From the NCBI GenBank assembly GCA_037013685.1, contig CM072897.1:18860143-18924142 (forward strand): DNA of 64,000 nucleotides. Direction: 5' to 3'. Shown here piece by piece: positions 54,331 through 64,000 of the stretch. The notes beneath the pieces were generated by a model. That model saw nothing but the letters and a program-made list of their open reading frames with translations, did no database searches and was not told the origin of the DNA. The DNA is from Acridotheres tristis. Its lineage: Eukaryota > Chordata > Aves > Passeriformes > Sturnidae. The first letter of the stretch is position 1, and each line of letters starts with the position of its first letter. Made by a program: the position numbers and the translations under genes.

Positions 54331-56015
54331 CGTGTCACCCATTGTCACTCCGTGTCACACATTGTCACTCATTGTCACTCCCAGGGATGGCTTTTGTCCT
54401 GAATCCGGGCCGGTGTCTCTCTCCTGTCACTCAGTGTCCCTCCTGTCTCCCTCCCGTGTCACTCCAGTGTCATTCCCAGAGGTGAATTTGTCCTGAATCC
54501 CTCCTTTGTCACTCAGCGTCGCTCTCGTGTCACTCCCAGAGATGTCTTTGTCCTGAATCCGGGCCTATGTCCCTCCCGTGTCCCTCCCGTGTCCCTCCCG
54601 TGTCCCTCATTGTCACTCCCTGAGGTGAATTTGTCCTGAAGCCCCTCTTGTGTCACTCCAGTCACTCCAGTGTCGCTCCCGTGTCACTCCAGTGTCATTC
54701 CCAGAGGTGAATTTGTCCTGAATCCCTCTCGTGTCCCTCCTGTGTCACTCAGTGTCGCTCTCGTGTCCCTCCCAGAGATGGCTCTGTCCTGAGCCTTTCT
54801 GTGTCCCTCTCGTGTCACTCATTGTCACTCCCTGAGGTGAATTTGTCCTGAACCCCTTCTTGTGCCACTCCCGTGTCATTCCAGTGCCACTCCAGTGTCA
54901 TTCCAGTGTCATTCCCAGTGCCGCAGGGGTGGCTTTGTCCTGAACCCCCTCCTGTGTCCCTCTCATGTCACTCCCAGGGGTGAATTTGTCCTGATCCTGC
55001 TCCTGTGTCACACTCGTGTCCCTCCCGTGTCCCTCCTGTGTCACTCCGTGTCACACTCGTGTCCCTCCCGTGTCCCTCCTGTGTCACTCCGTGTCACTCT
55101 CGTGTCCCTCCCACGGATGGCTCTGTCCTGAACCCTGGCCTGTGTCACACTCGTGTCCCTCCCGTGTCCCTCCTGTGTCACTCATTGTCACTCCCTGAGG
55201 TGAATTTGTCCTGAACCCCCTCTTGTGCCACTCCCGTGTCATTCCAGTGTCATTCCCAGTGCTGCAGGGGTGGCTTTGTCCTGAACCCCCTCCTGTGTCC
55301 CTCTCATGTCACTCCCAGGGGTGAATTTGTCCTGATCCTGCTCCTGTGTCACACTCGTGTCCCTCCCGTGTCCTTCCAGTGTCCCTCCAGTGTCACTCCA
55401 GTGTCATTCCCGGAGCTGCAGGGTTGGCTTTGTCCTGATCCCGCTCTCGTGTCACTGCCAGGGGTGGCTCAGTCCTGAACCCGGACCTGTGTCCCTCCCG
55501 TGTCCCTCTCGTGTCACTCATTGTCACTCCCTGAGGTGAATTTGTAATGAACCCCCTCTTGTGCCACTCCCGTGTCACTCCCGTGTCATTCCCAGTGCCG
55601 CAGGGGTGGCTTTGTCCCGAACCCTCTCCCATGTCGCTCTCACGTCCCTCCTGTGTCCCTGTCATGTCACTCCCAGGGGTGAATTTGTCCTGATCGCGCT
55701 CCCGTGTCACTGCCAGGAGTGGCTCAGTCCTGAACCCAGACCTGTGCCCCTCCCGTGTCCCTCCCGTGTCACTCTCGTGTCACTCCCGTGTCACTCCCGT
55801 GTCCCTCCCGTGTCCCTCCCGTGTCACTCCCGTGTCCCTCCCGTGTCCCTCCCGTGTCCCTCCCGTGTCACTCCCGTGTCCCTCCCGTGTCCCTCCCGTG
55901 TCCCTCCCGTGTCACTCCAGTGTCACTCCACGGTGAATTTGTCCTGACCCTTCCCTCGTGTCCCTCTCCTGTCCCTCCCCTGTCACTCTCGTGTCCCTCC
56001 CGTGTCCCTCCCAGG
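54331..56015. repeat. 10-bp array (TGTCACTCCC/TGTCCCTCCC) with a longer unit
   Basis: Basic unit GTGTCACTCC / GTGTCCCTCC. A longer unit of roughly 150-350 bases brings in GAGGTGAATTTGTCCTGAA and GGGGTGGCTTTGTCCTGAAC at intervals. 55750-55915 is nearly pure 10-mers. Confidence 0.94.
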
Positions 56016-57155
56016 GATGGCTTCCGTGCCCTGCCAGCCTTTGGGATAACGATCCCACAGCTCCGGAGCCCCCCGGGGATGGAAATCTGGGAATCTGCCC
56101 AGGCACATCCCGGATAAACGTGGGAATCAGCGCTTTTCCCGCTTTTTTCCCCTCTCTGCTGGTGACAGAAAGTGACACGGAGGCAGCGGGAGAGATTTCC
56201 TGAGCGGGATGATCCCAATCCAACCCCGAGGGATTCCCGGGAGCTTTTCGGGCACAGGGAGCCGGAATTCCAGGTGGGAATCAGGGATTCTCTCCTCTGT
56301 CCTGCACCATCCACGCTCCAGGCCTGGAATTTTGGGGAACACTCTCATCCATCCCGGATATCCCAGAATTATTTTGGTGGGAAGGGAAGCCAGACCCGAT
56401 CCCATTCCATGGACACTTCCCGCTATCCCAGAGTGCTCCGAGCTTCCAAACGCTCCCTAAAAGCCGAGCTGGAAGAATTCCAGCTGGGAAACGGCCCTGC
56501 TTTAATTGTTCCTGGATAAATCTCCCAGCCCTCATTCCTGGCTCCAGATCCAGCGCTAGGATTTTGGATTTTGGGGATTTTTTTTTTTTCCCTGTTTTCT
56601 TGCACATTCCCGGGTTTTCCAGCTCTCATCCTCACCCCCGCCACAGTTGTTCCCATCTTCCCGAAAAACCGAGCTGGTTTTCCCGGCAGCAGGAAAACCA
56701 AATATCCCCAAAACTGTCAACAATCAACCCCCAAAAAACCCCAAATCCAAGAGGAGGCCCGGAATTCCCTCCTGGAATTCTGGCAGAGCCCAGGCTTCGT
56801 TTTCCAGGGAGAAAAAAAAACCTCCTCCCGAACCAGGAATTTCCAACTTGTTCCTCTTGGAGGCGGAGAGAAAAGACAATTCCAGTGTCCCCGCGGCAGC
56901 CGCCCCGAATTTGGGATGCTGGAGCATCCCTGAATCCTGCAGAGCATTCCCAGAGCCTCCCTCGCGTTCCCATTCCCGGCCGCCCCGAGCACCTCATTAA
57001 CGAGGCTCATTAATTATTCACGGCGCGCGTTGATTAAGGGCGCCTCGAGCCGGAATAATTTGTTTTTCCATCAACACTTCCCGATCCCCAGCGGAGCTCA
57101 GGGATGGAATCGCTGCCAGCTGGGAGCTGCCGCGGCTGGATCGGGAATGACAGCC
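56016..57155. other. 1.1-kb low-repeat island, no gene seen
   Basis: Mixed sequence with GC-rich parts at 56160-56250 and 56890-57050. 56990-57045 reads CACCTCATTAACGAGGCTCA, TTAATTATTCACGGCGCG and CGTTGATTAAGGGCGCC, a cluster of homeodomain-like cores. No exon supported. Confidence 0.45.
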
Positions 57156-58015
57156 AGAAATTCCGTGGATATCCGGGAATGGCAGCCCCACATCCCTGGG
57201 ATATCCAGGAATGGCTCTGGGATATTTGGGAATGGTGACTCCACATCTCTGGGATATCCAGGAATGGTTCTATCATATCCAGGAGTGGCTCTGGATATCC
57301 GGGAATGGCTCTGGGATATTTGGGAATGGGTCTGGGATATCTGGGAATGGCAGCTCCACATCCCTGGGATATCCAGGAATGGCTCTGGGATATTTGGGAA
57401 TGGTGACCCCACATCCCTGGGATATCTGGGAATGGCTCTGGGATATCCAGGAATGGCTCTGGGATATCCAGGAATGGCTCTGGGATATCTGGGAATGGCG
57501 GCCCCACATCCCTGAGATATCCGGGAATGGCTCTGGGATATTTGGGAATGGCTCTGGGATATTTGGGAATGGCAGCCCCACATGCCTGGGATATTTGGGA
57601 ATGGCTCTGGGATATCTGGGAATGGCTCTGGGATATTTGGGAATGGTGACCTCACATCCCTGGGATATTTGGGAATGGTTCTGGGATATTTGGGAATGGC
57701 TCTGGGATATCCAGGAATGGCTCCAGGATTTCCAGGAATGGCTCTGGGATATCTGGGAATGACTCTGGGATATTTGGGAATGGTGACCCCACATCCCTGG
57801 GATATCCAGGAATGGCTCGGGGATATCTGGGAATGGCGGCCCCACATCCCTGAGATATCCGGGAATGGCTCTGGGATATTTGGGAATGGCAGCCCCACAT
57901 GCCTGGGATATTTGGGAATGGCTCTGGGTTATTTGGGAATGGTGACCCCACATCCCTGGGATATTTGGGAATGGCTCTGGGATATCTGGGAATGGCTCTG
58001 GGATTTCCAGGAATG
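57156..58015. repeat. 23-24-bp array GGGAATGGCTCTGGGATATC
   Basis: About 36 units of GGGAATGGCTCTGGGATATC with TGG or CAG at the end. Every third to fifth unit is replaced by GTGACCCCACATCCCTGGGA or GGCAGCCCCACATCCCTGGG, giving an irregular longer period. Confidence 0.95.
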
Positions 58016-58190
58016 ACTCCTCTGGCCCCTGCCCGCTCCTGGCTGTGTTTTCCTTGCTGCTTTCAGGATTGTCCAGGAATTTTTGGGTTCACTGTTCCCC
58101 CCTTGGGTCCAATTCCAGCCGGGATGCTCCAGGAGAAGCCGCTGGTCCCTGTCCCACCCCAGGACCCTTTGGAGGGAGCCCCAGCTGTGG

Positions 58191-58515
58191 ATAAATCTGG
58201 GAACAATTCGGGATAAATCCAGGAGTGATCCGGGACAAATCCAGGAACAATTCGGGGTAAATCCAGGAACGATCTGCCATAAATCCAGGAGCAATTTGGG
58301 ATAAATTCAGAAGAAATCCAGGACAAATCCAGGAGCGATTCAGGATAAATCCAGGAGTGACTTGGGATAAATCCAGAAACGATTTGGGATCAATCCGGGA
58401 ATGATTTGGGATAAATCCAGGAATGATTTGGGATAAATCCAGGAACAATTTGGATAAATCCAGGAATGATTTGGGACAAATCCAGGAATGATTTGGGATA
58501 AATCCAGGAGCGCTC
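58191..58515. repeat. 23-25-bp array GATAAATCCAGGAATGATTT
   Basis: About 14 copies with AACAATTCG, GCAATTTG and GTGATCCG variants. The flanking 58016-58190 is unique and contains no exon. Confidence 0.93.
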
Positions 58516-58838
58516 CAGGATCAGCCGTGCTCCAGCCCTCCCCGCTGCCGGTGATTTACGAGCGGCTGTTGGGAATGTGGCGGCTTTATCCCACTCCCGA
58601 GACTCCATAAAATAATCGAGGAAGATGGAGAGGCTGGGAATGCTTTTCCTGCCTGATGGCTCCCCAGGCTCCGTTCAAGCCGGCGCTAAACGCCCGGAGC
58701 GGGAATAACGGGAATAACGGATTTAAACAGCCGGCAGCGTCGGGATGGACAGGGGGAAGGGCGGGAGAATCCCAGGATTTGTGCAGGATATCCCGAAAAA
58801 CGGTTGGGATAGCCCAGGATTTGTCAGGATATCCTGGA
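58516..58838. other. Low-repeat island, no gene seen
   Basis: Mixed, with CGGGAATAACGGGAATAACG at 58698-58718 and AAAATAATCGAGG at 58609-58621. No exon. Confidence 0.4.
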
Positions 58839-58839
58839 G

Positions 58840-59470
58840 TATCCCATCCCTATGGATCTGCCCCATCCCTATGGATCTGCCCCATCCCATCCCATCCCAT
58901 CCCATCCCATCCCATCCCATCCCATCCCATCCCATCCCATCCCATCCCTATGGATCTGCCCCATCCCTATGGATCTGATCCATCCCATCCCTATGGATCT
59001 GCCCCATCCCTATGGATCTGTCCCATCCCATCCCTATGGATCTGTCCCATCCCATCCCTATGGATCTGCCCCATCCCATCCCTATGGATCTGCCCCATCC
59101 CATCCCTATGGATCTGCCCCATCCCATCCCTATGGATCTGCCCCATCCCCTTCTTCTTTCGTCACCTGCCCCCGTGTCTCCCTTCTCCTTGTCATCTTTC
59201 CATCCCTTCATCCATCCCTATGGATCTGCTCCATCCCTATGGATCTGCCCCATCCCATCCCTATGGATCTGCTCCATCCCATCCCTATGGATCTGTTCCC
59301 ATCCCTATGGATCTGTTCCCATCCCTATGGATCTGCTCCATCCCATCCCTATGGATCTGTTCCCATCCCTATGGATCTGTTCCCATCCCTATGGATCTGC
59401 CCCATCCCATCCCTATGGATCTGCCCCATCCCTCCCTATGGATCTGCCCCATCCCTATGGATCTGCTCCC
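58840..59470. repeat. 19-bp array CCATCCCTATGGATCTGCCC with an internal (CCCAT)n run
   Basis: About 27 copies of CCATCCCTATGGATCTG, with one or two extra CCCAT inserts per copy and a (CCCAT) run of 13 at about 58880-58945. 59150-59215 is a unique insert. Confidence 0.95.
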
Positions 59471-60054
59471 ACTGCCGATCCCATCTCCCTTCTCCGTCTC
59501 TGTTAATTGGATTGGAGCCAGGAAATCTCATTTGTGGCCCCGGTAATTCCGGGAACAAGCCCTGGCCTGGCTCCAGAGGCAGAAAACCGGGAAAAGCATC
59601 CGGATGGGAAAAGCACAGCTCCTGGATTCGACTGAATCGTGGAAAAAGGGAAAATTAAACCAAATCCACCTTTTTTCCATGGATACTTTATACAGCTCGG
59701 ATTCCTTGGAGCTGCCTGGCCTGAGATGGGAAGAGAGCATTTGGATGTTCTGAATCCTGCTGGAAAATCCCGAAAATCCTTGGGAAACGCCCTGTGCAAG
59801 GCCAGGACCAGCCCTGAGCTTCCCAAAAAAACCCAAGCGGATCTCATTCCCAGGAATCACATTCCCACCCTCATAAAGCTCCAGGTTCCCAAAAATACAA
59901 AATTCCACAGGAAAACTCTGACAAATCCCGGTTTTATTCCAGCTGGGAATTTCCTGACACCCTCAACCCCCCCCCCCTTCCAAGGAAAAACCCCACCAGA
60001 GATTCCTGGGAAAACAAAAGCCAAGAAAACGCAGTTTTATTCGTGGATTCATCC
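59471..60054. other. Low-repeat island, no gene seen
   Basis: Mixed composition, including TTAATTGGATTGGAGCC at 59504-59520. No exon in either strand. Confidence 0.45.
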
Positions 60055-60345
60055 CAGCCAGCCGGGATTTTTCCTTGGATCCAGGCTGGATTATTCCCTG
60101 GATCCAGCTGGAATTTTTCCTTGCATCCAGCCGGGATTTTTCCTTGGATGTAGCCGGGATTTTTTCCTTGGATCAAGCTGGGATTTTTCCTTTGATGCAG
60201 TCAAGATTTTCCCATGGATGCAGCCGGGATTTTTCCTTGGATCCAGTCAGGACTTTTCCTTGGATCCCAGCTGGAATTTTTCCTTGGATGCAGTCAGGAT
60301 TTTTCTTTGGATCCAGGCTGGAATTTTCCTTTGATCCACACTGAG
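60055..60345. repeat. ~28-bp array GCTGGGATTTTTCCTTGGAT
   Basis: About 10 copies of CAGCTGGAATTTTTCCTTGG then ATCCAG or ATGCAG. Confidence 0.93.
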
Positions 60346-60955
60346 CTGGATAAATTCCGTTTCTTTTCCTCACCATTATGATTTTTAGGGAATTTCCCCC
60401 TGGAGCAGAGCTCATTAACAATCCCAGCATTTTCTCCTTCCCATCCCATCCCAACTTCCAGAATTTCCCCGGAGTTCCATCTGAGAATTCCCTCAGGATT
60501 CCGAATCTCCAAATTAATTTTCCTTCCCAATTCCCAATCCACCTGTTCCATAATGGAATCCAGAATTCTCCTCTGCCCATAATTCTGATATTCCCTCCCC
60601 CTTCTGTTCCATTTTTCCCATTCCCTTCCAGGGCTGCAATGTTGGAAAAAAAAATGGGAATTTGCATTTTTTCCCCTTCCATTTTAGGGAAAAAAAAAAA
60701 TTCCAGCTCTGTCCATGCTCGTTCCCATCCTGGATCTGCATCCGGGAATTTGGGATTGATCCCAATTTTGTGCTGAAATTTCCTTGGGAATTCCTGCTGG
60801 GAATGCGCCTTTTTCCCCCCCAAAATCCTCACCCTGGAATTAAAACATCCCAAAGTCCTTTCTCTGGGATTCCTTCGTTTCCTGGGATGCTCCAGGGATT
60901 CCTGCTGGGATGAACCCATCAGCTCCTCAAAATCCTACAGATTCCCTCTGGGAAT
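60346..60955. other. Low-repeat island, no gene seen
   Basis: AT-moderate sequence with short pyrimidine runs and a poly(A) run at 60646-60652 and 60690-60700. No exon identified. Confidence 0.45.
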
Positions 60956-61205
60956 CCCTCGTTTTTCCCCAATTTTCCCCCTCCTTTTCCCACCTTTTCC
61001 ACATCTTTTTCCCTCTTTTTTCCCCCTGCCATTTTCCCTCTTTTTTTCCCTCTTCCCCCTCTTTTTTCTCTGTTTTCTCCCGCCTTTTCCCCTCTTTTTC
61101 TCCCCTCTTTTTTCCTCCCTTTCCCCACTTTTCCCACCTTTCTCTCATTTTTCCCACCTTTTCCCCCTTTTCTCCCTTTTCCCTCTTTTTCCTTTTTTCC
61201 CCGTC
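60956..61205. repeat. Pyrimidine tract, TTTTCCCCTC type
   Basis: Almost pure C and T with no fixed period. Confidence 0.9.
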
Positions 61206-62712
<1,507 letters not shown>

Positions 62713-63010
62713 GGCTCTAGGAATGACCCACGATCCGTGGGATAATTATGGATCCATGGGAGCAGCAGTTCCGTGTCTGGGAATTCATTATCCAAAGGTT
62801 CCGGAGAAATGAGGGAAAAAATCGTTATCCCGGTGCCAAAACCTTTCCCATCCATCAGCCGGGGCAGAATTCCCACCGGGAACGTGGAACTGATGGATGT
62901 GACACCTGGAATGAAGAATTCCTGGGATCTCGGGGCTCTGGGACCTCGGATCTGCCAAAATTCCTCCAGGCTGGAACTGAGAATTCCCAAATTCTGGGTT
63001 CCCCCAAGCC
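62713..63010. other. Short low-repeat island
   Basis: About 300 bases of mixed sequence. No exon. Confidence 0.4.
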
Positions 63011-64000
63011 CTGCCTGGATTTAGGGAGAGATTCCCAAATTCTGCATCCTCCAAATCCTGGGAATTCAGGGAGAGATTCCCAAATTCCTGTAAATGCTGG
63101 GAATTTAGGGAGAGAATCCCAAATTCTGGATCAGTCAAATCCTGGGAATTCAGGGAGAGATTCCCAAATTCCTGTAAATGCTGGGAATTTAGGGAGAGAA
63201 TCCCAAATTCTGGATCAGTCAAATCCTGGGAATTCAGGGAAAGACTCAGGAAATTCTGGATCAGCCACAACTGGAATTATGGAGAAATTCCCAAATTCCA
63301 GATCAGCCAAGTCTTGGGAATTCAGGGAGAGATTCCCAAATTCTGGATCAACCAAATCTTGGGAATTCAGGGAAAGACTCAGGAAATTCTGGATCAGCCA
63401 CAACTGGAATTAGGGAGAGGTTCCCAAATTCTGGATCAGCCAAATCCTGGGAATTCAGGGAAACATTCAGGGAATTCTGGGTCAGCTATATCTGGAATTA
63501 AAAGGAGAGATTCCCAAATTCTGGATCCTCCAAATCCAGGGAATTCAGGGAGAGATTCCCAAATTCTGGATCAGCCACAACTGGAATTATGGAGAGCTTC
63601 CCATATTCTGGATTAACCAAATCCTGGGAATTCAGGGAAAGACTCAGGAAATTCTGGATCAGCCACAACTGGAATTATGGAGAAATTCCCAAATTCCAGA
63701 TCAGCCAAGTCTTGGGAATTCAGGGAGAGATTCCCAAATTCTGGATCAACCAAATCCTGAGAATTTAGGGAGAGATTCCCAAATTCCAGATCAGCCAAAT
63801 ATTAGGAATTCAGGGAGATTCCCAATTCTAGATCAGCCAAATCTTGGGAATTCAGGGAAAGACTCAGGGAATTCTGGATCTGCTATATCTGGAATTAGGG
63901 AGAGATTCCCAAATCAGACAAATTCTGCGAATTTATGAAGAGATTCCCAAATTCTGGATCAGCCACAACTGGAATTATGGAGAGATTCCCAAATTCTGGA
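63011..64000. repeat. ~45-bp array GGGAGAGATTCCCAAATTCT
   Basis: About 21 copies: CAGGGAGAGATTCCCAAATT, CTGGATCAGCCAAATCCTGG, GAATT. A larger unit is visible: 63245-63400 and 63640-63760 share the same order of variant copies (AAGACTCAGGAAATTC, CACAACTGGAATTATGG). It runs off the right edge. Confidence 0.93.

Overview
The window reads as vertebrate nuclear DNA, most likely from a bird. The evidence is spliced genes with GT-AG introns, a steroidogenic mitochondrial P450, short introns, high GC, and a very large load of tandem repeats with no recognisable interspersed transposon. Bird identity is an inference from compactness and repeat style. There are no bacterial features, no RNA genes that I can recognise, and no CRISPR. 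By hand-drawn boundaries, roughly 70% of the 64 kb is tandem repeat.

Region 1 (1-3.4 kb, + strand): the last four coding exons of CYP11A1, the cholesterol side-chain cleavage enzyme P450scc, read in phase to a stop codon at 3207. The earlier exons lie off the left edge. Two introns have filled with minisatellites that contain copies of the gene's own splice sites.

Region 2 (3.4-9.9 kb, - strand): seven coding exons that join in perfect reading phase into the C-terminal coiled-coil part of CCDC33, plus a probable upstream exon at 9.8 kb and a probable terminal exon at 3.5 kb. CYP11A1 and CCDC33 lie tail to tail, as they do in human 15q24, which supports both calls. The exons for the N-terminal part of CCDC33 were not found in the window.

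Region 3 (9.9-64 kb): no exon could be supported. The DNA is a mosaic of some 45 tandem arrays separated by less repetitive islands of about 0.1-1.5 kb. Array types include ATCC/ATC, TTCCCA, TTTTA, TTTC, CCTTT, TCC and GGGGGACAG arrays, a 70-bp satellite with a 496-bp higher-order unit, 21/42-bp and 31-bp arrays, and kilobase-scale purine- or pyrimidine-pure blocks. Several islands are CpG-rich or dense in homeodomain-type TAAT cores. Two islands carry near-perfect RFX X-boxes, which could mark promoters of ciliary or testis genes such as CCDC33.

An assembly gap of 100 N at 47508-47607 is flanked by two copies of the same 308-bp segment (45990-46297 and 47608-47915), each followed by an ATCC array. 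This looks like one locus assembled twice, or a collapsed tandem duplication. The very long reading frames that run through the repeats carry no gene signal and are not annotated.
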